Positions 42,100 through 51,502 of a stretch of DNA of 64,000 nucleotides are shown here, piece after piece. The notes beneath the pieces are model-generated. The model saw only the letters and a list, made by a program, of their open reading frames with translations, made no database searches and was not told the origin of the DNA. Numbering within the stretch: the stretch's first letter is position 1; the number at the start of each line of letters is the position of its first letter. Source of the DNA: CBDAQR01 sp965199055 (GTDB taxonomy: Bacteria; Pseudomonadota; Gammaproteobacteria; Pseudomonadales; Halieaceae); assembly GCA_965199055.1 (NCBI GenBank), contig CBDAQR010000003.1, positions 310,001-374,000 on the forward strand, in the 5' to 3' direction. The position numbers and the translations under genes were made by a program.

Positions 42100-44511
42100 A
42101 TGGGCCGTATGAACCGCTCCATCCTCGCGCTACCCTTCGCCGCCCTGCCGCTCGCAATCGCTTTGCAGGCACAAGCGCAGGATTCCGAAACCAGTTTGCA
42201 GCTCGAAGAAATTATCGTGACGGCAAGCCGCCGGGCGACGTCGCTGCAGGACACGCCTATCGCCGTAACGGCGTTTTCCCAGGGGATTCTGGAAGAGCTG
42301 AACGTCAACAGCCCATTTATGTACGAGGCGCTGGTACCCTCGCTGACCTACCAACAGTCGCCGAATCGGCTGTCGATTCGCGGCGTAGGACGATTCTCCA
42401 ACTAACTCGGGACCGCCCCCGGTGTCGCCATCTACAATGATGGAATCTTCACCGCTGAAGCGACATCGCTTAGCACCCAGCCGATCAATATGGATCGGAC
42501 CGAAATTCTGCGCGGCCCTCAGGGCACACTCTACGGCCGCAACACCACCGGTGGTGCAGTGAACATCATTTCCAAAAGGCCAACGGCAGAGTTTGGTGCC
42601 GACCTGCGAGTCAAAGTCGGAGAGGAAGACCTGCGCCAGTTTGCCGGAGTTGTGAGCGGCCCTCTCACGGATAGCTTTCGCTACAAACTGCACTACATCA
42701 ATACCGAGCAGGATGGCCTGCAGGAAAATGTCGCAGGAGATGATTTCGGCAGTGAAGACAGCTGGTATGCCGAAGCACAGATCGAATGGGACATTACTGA
42801 CCGACTGCACCTGTGGGCTGAGTACTCTCGCTTCGAATATGACCGGGTACCCCGGGTGAACTGGGAGCAGGACGAGTACAACTGCGAAACCTTCTGGAAT
42901 GGCCTCACAAAAAACTCACAATACCTCGCCTGCCAGAATGGTTTCGAGCGCGTCGGCATCAATGACCCCAATAAGGAGGCCCGCAATGGCGAGGCCAAAG
43001 AAGAGCTGAACAATAATAACAGCATCACAGCTCGACTTTCGTTCGATCTCGAAGGTGCTGAACTGAGCTACCTGTTTGGCAAGGTCGAATACGACTACGA
43101 CATTACAACCGACTCGGATGGCACCCAGGACACAACACCTGAGAACCAGATATTTTTATCGGTAGGACAATATCAGGACCAAACCACCCACGAACTGCAG
43201 TTAATCTCTGACTGGGACAAGGACTGGAACTATGTTGTCGGGCTCTACTATTTCGAGGATAAAAACGAGCAGCCGTACTTAATCCACAATCCGGATAACC
43301 CAACCTTTTCTACCAGTACCGATCTTGCGGGCAACTTCTGGGACAACCCCCTGGGCGCGATCTATTACCAGGTCGGCGCGATCGACAACGAGTCGTGGGC
43401 CGTGTTCGGCGAGGTCGATTTCCCCATCGCCGAGAAGTGGACCATGACCCTCGGCGCCCGTTACTCCGAAGATGACTTCACCGGCTACGAGAGCCAGATC
43501 CGCTACTACAACCTGTTCCGGGAGTTCGGCGGCGTCGACCTGCCCTATGCACTGGATGCCAGCGTCGAGCCTTTTGCCGGCGATTCAAGCCGCTATATCG
43601 GCAGCCCCTATGACGCCAAGCACGAGGACGACTTCAGTAATACCACCGGTAAGATCACCCTGAGTTACCGTCCGGGTGACGCAACTCTGCTGTGGGGCAC
43701 GCTTTCCAATGGGTACAAGATGGGGGGCACACGTCTGGGTGCCATGGAAGAGTTTTTTGCCGCAGAAGCCGGAGTAGTGGACGATGGCGAGTTCGATCAA
43801 GAAGAGGTGATTTTATATGAGATCGGCTGGAAAGACAGCTTCCTCGACAACACGCTGCAGACCGAGCTGGTCGGCTTCTTCTACGACTACGAAGATATGC
43901 AGCAGCTGCGAGGTTACCTGACACCGCCGCCTGCCTCTATCGGTCTCGATCAGGTAGTCAACGTGGACACCGAAATGTGGGGTATCGAGGCCAGCGGCAC
44001 CTGGCTCGTGACCGACCACCTGCGCGCCATCATCTCTTACTCCTACAACGACACGGAAATCACCTCAGACGCATTTTTCAATGACACTGACTTCGGTGAA
44101 CGGGACGAAGACGGCAATATCATTCCCACCAATGTGAAGGGCAACCAACTGCGCTTGACCCCTGAACATAAGGCAGCCATCTCACTACACTATTTCTGGC
44201 CCACGCAGTACGGTGAGTTCACCCTAGGTGGCACTGGCTCCTATATGGACGATCGCTACTTCGACATTTTCAATAACGATGAGGAAGGCAGCTATACCCG
44301 TGTCGACTTACAGGCATCGTGGACCAGCGTCAGCGAACGCTACGAAATCCTTGGCCTGGTGACCAATGCGACCGATGAAGAAGCATTTAACACCCACGGC
44401 TGCGGCACTCAGGGCACTGGCACCTATGGCACCTCGGATTTTGTTCTCACCTGCGGTGGCCGCGCCTTGGACAAGCGGCTTTGGGAAGTACAGTTCATCC
44501 TGAAGATCTAA
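42100..44511 (+). pseudogene. TonB-dependent receptor interrupted by one in-frame TAA
   Basis: A TonB receptor gene of 803 codons apart from the interruption. The signal peptide (LPLAIALQAQAQ), TonB-box region (LEEIIVTASRR) and start of the plug (IRGVGRFSN) run to codon 101; codon 102 at 42403-42405 is TAA. The same frame then continues without break through LGTAPGVAIYNDGIF, RTEILRGPQGTLYGRNTTGGAV and the complete barrel to 44511. Relatives usually read FSNS.G at this point, so TCA to TAA is the likely change. Either a recent pseudogene, a sequencing error or stop-codon readthrough. Divergent from the PQQ dehydrogenase. Confidence 0.85.
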
Positions 44512-44559
44512 GCGAATACAGCTAAGCCGCGATAAGACGGCGCAAGCTGCGGAGACCTG

Positions 44560-44583
44560 GGGGGCATTAGCCCCCTTCTTTTT
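44560..44583 (+). terminator. Rho-independent terminator
   Basis: A GGGGGC / GCCCCC stem with an ATTA loop, followed by TTCTTTTT, 49 bases after the end of the interrupted TonB receptor gene. Confidence 0.8.
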
Positions 44584-44610
44584 GCCCGCCGTTTTTGTAT
44601 TTTGGCCGCG

Positions 44611-45078
44611 CTACAGTTTCCTGCCCAGGCGCTTTTCGACCTCGCGCTTCTCCCAGTCATCGCCCCAGAAATCAAAGACCTCGAAGACCTGTAGTGCGTG
44701 ACTGGCCAAGCCCAGCCCCCAGCCCATCGCCGGCCAGATCACCCAGAGATAGTCAGTGGTCGTGAGATTAACGAAGAGAAGGAAGGTCATCACCAGCACG
44801 TAACTGGCAGCATGGCTGTAAAAGCCCTTGAGATCGCGGACGTACTCAATGGCCTCTTTTTCTTCGTAACTTATGGAAGTGTCTTCGTTCATGATGGGCG
44901 GCTCTCCCTGCAATTCGCTGAAGTGCACATCAAAGACGGCGGCGATGGCCTTTAAGGTCTCAGTGCTGGCGGTATCGCCACGTTCCAGCCGCTGCACCGT
45001 ACGAACACTGATGTCACACATCTCGGCTAACTGCTCTTGAGACCAGCCCCGCTGTAGCCTGAGTTTCCTGATGACCAT
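44611..45078 (-). CDS. XRE-family regulator with 2TM membrane domain
   Basis: 155 residues from ATG 45076-45078, behind GGAGG. An N-terminal XRE helix-turn-helix (about 3-56: WSQEQLAEMCDISVRTVQRLERGDT) is fused to a C-terminal 2TM domain (SYVLVMTFLLFVNL and YLWVIWPAMGWGLGLASHAL) with the typical tail DDWEKREVEKRLGRKL. The DNA-binding domain is therefore likely held at the inner membrane. Target genes are unknown. It converges on the TonB receptor terminator and reads away from the FadB-like gene. Confidence 0.88.
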   Translation of the reverse strand: MVIRKLRLQRGWSQEQLAEMCDISVRTVQRLERGDTASTETLKAIAAVFDVHFSELQGEPPIMNEDTSISYEEKEAIEYVRDLKGFYSHAASYVLVMTFLLFVNLTTTDYLWVIWPAMGWGLGLASHALQVFEVFDFWGDDWEKREVEKRLGRKL

Positions 45079-45205
45079 AAAGGGCCTCCGTATTCGTAAG
45101 CCATAGTGACCGAAATGTGGACTATTGCGCCACGACATCCACCTGACACGTACCCGACACCACAGATTTCATCATAGCTGTGGCCGAGACAAACAGCACA
45201 ATCAA

Positions 45206-47284
45206 TCAAAGACTGGCGAAGCCCTTACCCTCTTCTGCCAGTCTCACCATCAATGGCGCGGGCTCCCAGGCGCTATCGCCTGTCTGCTCCTGGTACTTGC
45301 GCATGGTGGCGACGATCTTATCCAGACCAACGCTGTCGGCGTAGTGCATTGGGCCGCCGCGATAGATAGGCCAGCCGTAGCCGTAAACCCAGGTTACATC
45401 GATATCACTCGCGCGAATGGCTATGCCTTCCTCCAGGATCTTGGCGCCCTCGTTAATCATCGGATAAATACAGCGCTCCAGAATTTCTGCATCGGCGATG
45501 TCTCGCTGTTCGAGCCCCGCTTTCTCAGAAAACTGACGAATAATGTCTTCCACGACCGGCGATGGTGAAGGATTGCGCTTCTCATCGTAGTCGTAATAGC
45601 CAGCACTGGTTTTCTGGCCACGACGGTCTGCCTCGCACAACAGGTCACGAATTGTTTCGCCCTTAGAGGTCTCCGCACTCCAACCAATGTCCAGACCCGC
45701 AAGATCCGACATCTGGAAAACCCCCATGGGCAGGCCAAACTCCACCAGCACACGGTCTACATCCTGCGGCAGCGCGCCTTCCAGGATCAGCTTCTGACCC
45801 TGCTCCTGACGCGGGAACAGAATTCGGTTACCGACGAAGCCGGGGCAAACTCCCACCAGCACCGCTGTTTTTCGAATGCGCTTGGCAAATGACATGCAGG
45901 TCGCGATGACTTCTTTCGAGGTTTTGCCACCGCGCACGATCTCCAGCAGCTTCATCACGTTGGCGGGCGAGAAAAAGTGCAGCCCAATGACCGACTCCGG
46001 CCGCGATGTGGCGGCAGCGATCTCATTCACATCCAGCGCGGAGGTGTTCGAGGCCAAGACCGCGCCCTGCTTTACGATGCCGTCCAGCTTGCCGAAGATT
46101 TCTTTTTTCAGGTCCATGTTCTCGAACACCGCCTCGATCACCAGATCGCAATCGGCAAGGTCCTCGAGCTTAAGGCTACCGGTGATCAAGCCACAGCGCG
46201 TTTCCACATCCTCGGCACTGATGCGACCCTTGCTCGCGGTATTTTCGTAGTTCTTGCGGATAACACCGAGGCCACGATCCAATGCTTCTTGCTTTGTCTC
46301 TACGATGGTTACGGGTATGCCAACATTGGCCATATTCATGGAGATGCCCCCACCCATCGTGCCTGCACCGATCACGCCCACCTTTGCGATGGGTATCTCT
46401 GCGGTGTCCCTGGGCACGTCCGGAATTTTCGCGGCCTGACGCTCGGCAAAGAAAAAGTACTGCTGCGCGCGCGACTGGGGACCGGCCATCAACTCGGCAA
46501 ACAACTTTGATTCCACGGCCATACCTTCATCGAAGGGCAGATTTACCGCCGCCTCAATGCACTGAATATTGTATTCAGGCGCGAGGAAACCACGGGTTTT
46601 GCGAGCAATCGATTTACGGAAATCATCGAACAGAGACGGATTGTCCCGGGCTGATTGCAGCTTATCTTCCCGATCGCGAATTCTGGTGAGCGGCACGGCC
46701 TCATCAATCACTCTACGCGCGAAAGACAGCGCGCCATCGCGCAGATCACCGGGAACAATTTCCTCCACCAAGCCGTCGGCCAGTGCATCGTCGGCGCCAA
46801 TTTGTGCACCCGATGTCATCATCACCAGGGCCTTCTCCGCGCCTACGACTCGCGGCAAACGTTGGGTACCACCCGCACCAGGCAGCAATCCAAGATTAAC
46901 TTCCGGCAGCCCAAAGCGAGCGCCTGCATCACACACGCGGAAGTGACAGCACAGCGCCGTTTCCAGGCCACCACCCAGAGCAGTGCCATGAATCGCGGCA
47001 ATGATCGCTTTGTCGGAGTTCTCCATGACACGCAGCACCGCTTGAAAATCTGGTCCTTTCGGTGCTCCGGCGAACTCGGTGATATCGGCGCCGGCAATGA
47101 AGGTGCGACCCGCGCAAATCAGCACAATGGCTTTAACCGCATCGTTCGCAAGACACTGCTCGACGCCGTCTTTAATACCCTGGCGCACGCCCTGACTGAG
47201 AGCGTTGACCGGCGGATTGCCGATGGTGATCAACGCGATATCACCTTCGATCGTCAGGTCGGCCATGTCGGTGAGTGCTGTCAT
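45206..47284 (-). CDS. Bifunctional enoyl-CoA hydratase / 3-hydroxyacyl-CoA dehydrogenase
   Basis: FadB/FadJ-like beta-oxidation enzyme, 692 residues from ATG 47282-47284. The hydratase domain (about 1-280) keeps both catalytic glutamates (GTALGGGLETALC and GLPEVNLGLLPGAGGTQRLPR). The dehydrogenase domain has the NAD motif KVGVIGAGTMGGGI and the catalytic histidine in GLHFFSPANVMKLLEIV. There is no adjacent fadA thiolase, unlike fadBA operons. It is divergent from an acyl-CoA dehydrogenase 59 bases away, giving the first three beta-oxidation steps at one locus. Confidence 0.93.
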   Translation of the reverse strand: MTALTDMADLTIEGDIALITIGNPPVNALSQGVRQGIKDGVEQCLANDAVKAIVLICAGRTFIAGADITEFAGAPKGPDFQAVLRVMENSDKAIIAAIHGTALGGGLETALCCHFRVCDAGARFGLPEVNLGLLPGAGGTQRLPRVVGAEKALVMMTSGAQIGADDALADGLVEEIVPGDLRDGALSFARRVIDEAVPLTRIRDREDKLQSARDNPSLFDDFRKSIARKTRGFLAPEYNIQCIEAAVNLPFDEGMAVESKLFAELMAGPQSRAQQYFFFAERQAAKIPDVPRDTAEIPIAKVGVIGAGTMGGGISMNMANVGIPVTIVETKQEALDRGLGVIRKNYENTASKGRISAEDVETRCGLITGSLKLEDLADCDLVIEAVFENMDLKKEIFGKLDGIVKQGAVLASNTSALDVNEIAAATSRPESVIGLHFFSPANVMKLLEIVRGGKTSKEVIATCMSFAKRIRKTAVLVGVCPGFVGNRILFPRQEQGQKLILEGALPQDVDRVLVEFGLPMGVFQMSDLAGLDIGWSAETSKGETIRDLLCEADRRGQKTSAGYYDYDEKRNPSPSPVVEDIIRQFSEKAGLEQRDIADAEILERCIYPMINEGAKILEEGIAIRASDIDVTWVYGYGWPIYRGGPMHYADSVGLDKIVATMRKYQEQTGDSAWEPAPLMVRLAEEGKGFASL

Positions 47285-47343
47285 AGTGTGTAACCCCGTA
47301 TATTTGCTAGTCTCTGAACAACAGTGGAGAGTAGACGACAACG

Positions 47344-48510
47344 ATGGGACTGACAAACCAGCCGGAACACGAGAAGATACGCACTGCGGTGGCGCGCCTG
47401 TGCAGCCAGTTCGAAGACGACTACTGGCTGGAGCACGACCGCAGCGGCGAGTTTCCATTTGAGTTCTATCAAGCGATGGCCGAAGGCGGCTGGTTAGGCA
47501 TCACCATGCCCGAGTCCTGTGGCGGCAGCGCCATGGGTGTCACCGAGGCGGCGGTGTTAATGCACACGGTCGCCCGCAGCGGCGGCGGATTCTCCGCCGC
47601 CTCCAGTATTCACATTAATCTGTTCGGCCCGCACCCTATCGTGGTCTTCGGCAGCGATGAACAGCAACAGCGCTGGCTAGTGCCGCTTGTCACGGGCAAG
47701 GAGAAAACCTGCTTTGGGGTGACCGAGCCCGATGCGGGGCTCAATACCACCGCGCTGCAAACCCGCGCCGAGCGCATCGAGGGCGGCTATCGGATCAATG
47801 GCCGGAAAATGTGGACCACCACGGCCCAGGAGGCTCACAAGATCATTCTTCTGGCTCGCACGACACCGCTGGAAGAATGCGCCAAACCCTCCGACGGTAT
47901 GACCCTGTTTTATACCGATCTCAATCGCAATCACATCGAGGTACGGGTCATCGACAAGATGGGGCGCAAAGCGGTGGACTCCAATGCGCTGTTTATCGAC
48001 GATCTGTTTGTCCCCGAGGAAGATCGCATCGGCGAGGAAGGCCAGGGGTTCAAGTATCTCCTGCACAGCCTCAATCCGGAGCGGATTCTGGTCGGCATCG
48101 AAGCAGTGGGTATCGGCCAGGACGCCCTGCGCAGAGCCAGTGATTACGCCGCGGAACGTGTTGTATTCGATCGGCCCATTGGTCAGAACCAGGGCGTACA
48201 GCACCCGTTGGCTGAGAATTGGATCTATCTGCAATCCGCGGAGACCCTGTGCATGGAGGCAGCGGCCCGCTACGACGCAGGCCAAGAATGCGGCGCCCAC
48301 GCCAATGCGGCGAAATTACTCGGCGGACGCGCAGGGCAGGATGCCTGCAATCAGGCGGTGCTCACGCTGGGCGGCATGGGTTATGCCAAGGAGTTTCATG
48401 TTGAGCGATTACTGCGCGAAGTGATGATTGCCCGCATCGCACCGGTATCCGAGCAATTGATTTTGTCCTACATTGCCGAGCGCGAGCTGGGACTGCCCAA
48501 ATCCTATTGA
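47344..48510 (+). CDS. Acyl-CoA dehydrogenase
   Basis: 388 residues of standard acyl-CoA dehydrogenase fold: N-terminal helical domain, FAD segment CFGVTEPDAGLNTT with INGRKMWTTTAQEAHKIILLAR, and C-terminal domain ending GGMGYAKEFHVERLLREVMIARIAPVSEQL. The C-terminal motif is closest by eye to medium/branched-chain members; chain-length preference cannot be read. It is divergent from the FadB/FadJ-like gene and probably works with it. It ends four bases from the convergent DUF3604 gene. Confidence 0.92.
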   Translation: MGLTNQPEHEKIRTAVARLCSQFEDDYWLEHDRSGEFPFEFYQAMAEGGWLGITMPESCGGSAMGVTEAAVLMHTVARSGGGFSAASSIHINLFGPHPIVVFGSDEQQQRWLVPLVTGKEKTCFGVTEPDAGLNTTALQTRAERIEGGYRINGRKMWTTTAQEAHKIILLARTTPLEECAKPSDGMTLFYTDLNRNHIEVRVIDKMGRKAVDSNALFIDDLFVPEEDRIGEEGQGFKYLLHSLNPERILVGIEAVGIGQDALRRASDYAAERVVFDRPIGQNQGVQHPLAENWIYLQSAETLCMEAAARYDAGQECGAHANAAKLLGGRAGQDACNQAVLTLGGMGYAKEFHVERLLREVMIARIAPVSEQLILSYIAERELGLPKSY

Positions 48511-48514
48511 ACTG

Positions 48515-50503
48515 CTAAGTATCGGCCCCGTACCAGATCGGCGCGGTCCACGCTCGCTCCTGAATCGTTTTCGGTAATTTGTCGCCGGTGCAACCGTCCG
48601 GGCGCTCGCTCGCGGGTAGGGACAAGCACATGCGGGTAGACCAGCGACAACTGGGATTCTCAACCACGCGCGCATAGTACACAGCGTCCTGTTCGGCATC
48701 GAACGTCGGGTCCTGCCAGACACCACACAGGTTGCTAAAACCGCTGCCTCGAGGCTCACAGCTGTCCAGGTCGACGCTGGCGCCATTCTCAGCATCTCCG
48801 GCGACATCGATCACTTGCTGGTGAAACTCGCCGTTATCCCCTACCCATCCCTTGATGATCTGGAGTCGCTGTAAGGGCACGCCAGGATACGCCTCGGTAC
48901 CTGGGTCCGCCGCAGCAGACACAACGAACTGTGGCGACCCATCGCCGTCATTAGAAGGCAACACACTACCCATGGGGACGCCACTACTATAACCCTTTGC
49001 AGCTAGATCCGGACCGTCGCAGATATCTGGCGGGATGTCCCAGCCGCCATAGAAACGCGGCGCGATGCGCGGCCCACTGGTAGCAAAGGTCTCTCGTCGC
49101 TTGAAACTGTCAAAAATTGAATCGCGGGTATTTTCTTCGACCCATACACCGGCAAGGCCGCCCGGTTTCTGAAAAGCCACTGCCCGGGGGCGATCACCCA
49201 CCGTGAGCATGCTCTGCTTGGCAGCGCCATACTTATAGGGACGATCCGCCTCATTCACCGCTCCCGGGGTAGACATATGGGTGTCAGTGCTGCCGATGAA
49301 GCCAAACACGTAGGGGTTTACTCCTATACGCTGCTTCTCCCGCATACCTTCAAGTAGCGCATAGCGCACATAATCTGTGCGCGAGATGCAGCCCTTACCG
49401 CCCTGCGCACCACTACCGGAACCTTCCTCACAATCCTCGATCTCAGGCGTACCGAGATCACGAATTTTCTCAAAATCGCAGAGTTCGTCCTCCGCTCCCA
49501 GGACTTTGTACATGCCATTGCGGCATTCGCTCTCACCCTTTATCTGCATCATCTCAACAACGGGTTCCAGGCGTACACGCAAGGCCGCCTCTTCGCGCTG
49601 TTGCGCCAATGGCAGTTCCGCATATTCGACGCGAAACATCTGTCCATTGGAGAGATTGGGATTATGCGGTATCGCGATCGCGTCGCGGCCGTTGCCACTG
49701 TCATTACACTGTTCAAGCAATTGCCTGCGCAGGTCCATTGCTACCGGGGTTTCCAGTGAAGAGATGGGCAACTCGGGCACGATCTCATTGCGCAGGATGA
49801 TATTGCGATGCACCTTGGTCGCGCGCGGTGAGTGACTGTATTCCCACGCATGGAAAGTGGTGAAGGAACAATCCTCGGAGCGATCGTACCAGCGCTCAGC
49901 CGCCGCCTGTATGCCCTGCCAGACATTACCCAGCTCCTCGCGACAAATGGCATCGTCATCACCGCAGACATCATCGCGACGGCCGAAGGGTCCGATCAAA
50001 CCACCGAGCCGCGCGCGAAAACCCTTCGCGCCGATTAACTTGGCAATGAATGCCTGATCTTCACCGCGATAGATTGAACAGCCCGTGCTGTCATAGGAAG
50101 CCGACCCGGGTGTTGTACACAGAGACACCTCCGCCAGCCACTCGGCATGGTCGGTGAGCGCAGCAAAATCCAGGGGGCGGTCGATTTGAACTTTTCGCAC
50201 CGGATTATTGGGGTCGCCACTATAGACATCAATCTCGATACCCGTCGCATAGGCATAGACATCGTCGGGTAGGGTGCGCGTCTGCAAGGAGTTCGCGTCC
50301 ATCGATAGTGAAGAGTGGATATGCAGATCACCGTACAATGGCTGTCGTTCCGCAACGCTGTGCGCGCAGTCTTCCCGCGGCGCAACCGCTTGTCCCGGGG
50401 CAGCTGCAGGCGCTGGTTCCCAGGGCTCCGTGCTCAATTCAAGACTACCAAGACCACAGCTCGCCAGCAGCGGTAGCACCAACATTAAAGCAGGGGTCTT
50501 CAT
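48515..50503 (-). CDS. DUF3604 lipoprotein, PHP-like putative metallohydrolase
   Basis: 662 residues. Lipoprotein signal MKTPALMLVLPLLASC (Cys16). The DUF3604 motif YGDLHIHSSLSMDA (H61, H63) and FAALTDHAEW, plus FGFIGSTDTHMSTPG late in the protein, form a PHP-type metal site, so a phosphoesterase-like hydrolase at the cell envelope is plausible. Many cysteines suggest disulphides in the periplasm or at the surface. The downstream DUF6265-PCuAC gene is transcribed towards it with two bases between, so they form an operon. Confidence 0.85.
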   Translation of the reverse strand: MKTPALMLVLPLLASCGLGSLELSTEPWEPAPAAAPGQAVAPREDCAHSVAERQPLYGDLHIHSSLSMDANSLQTRTLPDDVYAYATGIEIDVYSGDPNNPVRKVQIDRPLDFAALTDHAEWLAEVSLCTTPGSASYDSTGCSIYRGEDQAFIAKLIGAKGFRARLGGLIGPFGRRDDVCGDDDAICREELGNVWQGIQAAAERWYDRSEDCSFTTFHAWEYSHSPRATKVHRNIILRNEIVPELPISSLETPVAMDLRRQLLEQCNDSGNGRDAIAIPHNPNLSNGQMFRVEYAELPLAQQREEAALRVRLEPVVEMMQIKGESECRNGMYKVLGAEDELCDFEKIRDLGTPEIEDCEEGSGSGAQGGKGCISRTDYVRYALLEGMREKQRIGVNPYVFGFIGSTDTHMSTPGAVNEADRPYKYGAAKQSMLTVGDRPRAVAFQKPGGLAGVWVEENTRDSIFDSFKRRETFATSGPRIAPRFYGGWDIPPDICDGPDLAAKGYSSGVPMGSVLPSNDGDGSPQFVVSAAADPGTEAYPGVPLQRLQIIKGWVGDNGEFHQQVIDVAGDAENGASVDLDSCEPRGSGFSNLCGVWQDPTFDAEQDAVYYARVVENPSCRWSTRMCLSLPASERPDGCTGDKLPKTIQERAWTAPIWYGADT

Positions 50504-50505
50504 TA

Positions 50506-51363
50506 TTATTTTCCCTTGTAGACGGTTGCCGTTAGAGGCTGACTCCTCCCATCTGAAAAATTCAGCACCAACTCGACCTCGTCACCGGCACGTAGCGGTC
50601 GTTTGGCTTTGTGCAACATCAAGTGTTTCCCGCCCGGCTCAAGCAGCAATGACTCTCCGGGCGCCAAGGTCACCGACTGGAGCTGTCGCATGCGCATCAT
50701 GCCGCCCTCCATCGACATATCATGTATTTCGCCACGGGCATAATCGGGACTGGAAACGCCTACCAGCGTCACCGCCGACGAACCCTCATTGAGGAGTGTC
50801 ATGTAGCCGGCATGCACCGGCGCGACCGGCGGCGCTTCGCGAATCCATGGGTCGTCGACAGCGAGCACTGGCAAAGCTTCGCCCTTAAAGGAACGAGACT
50901 GCAGCGGAATTTCCACCGGCTGCCCGTTCGCCAGCATGATGGAGATGACAAACGTCTCTGGGGTCGGGCTGCTGTAAGTTAGCGTGCGGAAGTTGCCCTC
51001 GCCTTTATTCTGAAAACTGACGAGCCGCTCCTCAATAGCGACCAGTTCCATCACCTGGGGTTTCTCAGATCGCGGCGTAAATCCGGGGTCCCACTGCTTC
51101 ACATACAGCATAAGTGAATCACCCTGCTGTTCGATCACGATCAGCTCAACCATGGGCGTTGTGTCACCCTGCGTAATGCGCACCAGTGACGCAATCGATC
51201 CGCCGTCGACACGTATCCAGTTTTCTTCCAGCACGCGGCCTTCGCCAACATCACCCGACCAGGCGCCCGTCATCCAAGTCAATTGCTCGATCGTGCCTCG
51301 AACCCCCGCAGCCGCAGGCAGGCTAATCAACAGGGTCAACAGGGGGATGAGAACGATTTTCAT
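50506..51363 (-). CDS. DUF6265-PCuAC fusion, periplasmic copper chaperone-like
   Basis: 285 residues from ATG 51361-51363, behind GGAGC, with signal peptide IPLLTLLISLPAAAG. Residues about 25-150 match a DUF6265-type calycin-like domain (LTWMTGAWSGDVGEGRVLEENW). Residues about 170-285 are a PCuAC domain with the copper set H214, M216, M222/M223/M225 and H247-L-M249 (GEIHDMSM...GGKHLML). PCuAC proteins deliver Cu(I) to cytochrome oxidase. The fusion of both domains in one chain is unusual. Start codons upstream lie in a basic, non-family stretch. Confidence 0.82.
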   Translation of the reverse strand: MKIVLIPLLTLLISLPAAAGVRGTIEQLTWMTGAWSGDVGEGRVLEENWIRVDGGSIASLVRITQGDTTPMVELIVIEQQGDSLMLYVKQWDPGFTPRSEKPQVMELVAIEERLVSFQNKGEGNFRTLTYSSPTPETFVISIMLANGQPVEIPLQSRSFKGEALPVLAVDDPWIREAPPVAPVHAGYMTLLNEGSSAVTLVGVSSPDYARGEIHDMSMEGGMMRMRQLQSVTLAPGESLLLEPGGKHLMLHKAKRPLRAGDEVELVLNFSDGRSQPLTATVYKGK

Positions 51364-51425
51364 AGGCTTGCTCCGAGCGCGCGCCGCCTTCATAGAAGCG
51401 CGCTTGCGATGTTTTCGAACTTTGA

Positions 51426-51443
51426 GTATGTTAACTGACATAC
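51426..51443. promoter_or_regulatory. Inverted repeat between the PCuAC fusion and GPH transporter genes
   Basis: Arms GTATGT and ACATAC with six bases between them, in the 139-base divergent gap. A regulator site for either side is possible; no family can be named. Confidence 0.3.
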
Positions 51444-51502
51444 GGGGCTTTCGCATCCTCTGCCGGGTTCCACACAATAATAATCAATTGGGAGTCTTCA
51501 CG

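Noticed and set aside
42403..42405. TAA as a recoded amino acid
   Set aside because: Selenocysteine and pyrrolysine use TGA and TAG, and no recoding structure is apparent; mutation or error is simpler.
42130..42810. Antisense frame spanning the TonB receptor stop
   Set aside because: It mirrors the receptor coding sequence and has no domain features.
46655..47293. 212-codon plus-strand frame within the FadB-like gene
   Set aside because: Shadow of the hydratase domain.
51152..51502. 117-codon N-terminal extension of the GPH transporter
   Set aside because: Antisense to the PCuAC-fusion gene, arginine/proline-rich and not transporter-like; TTG 51503 has a good ribosome-binding site.
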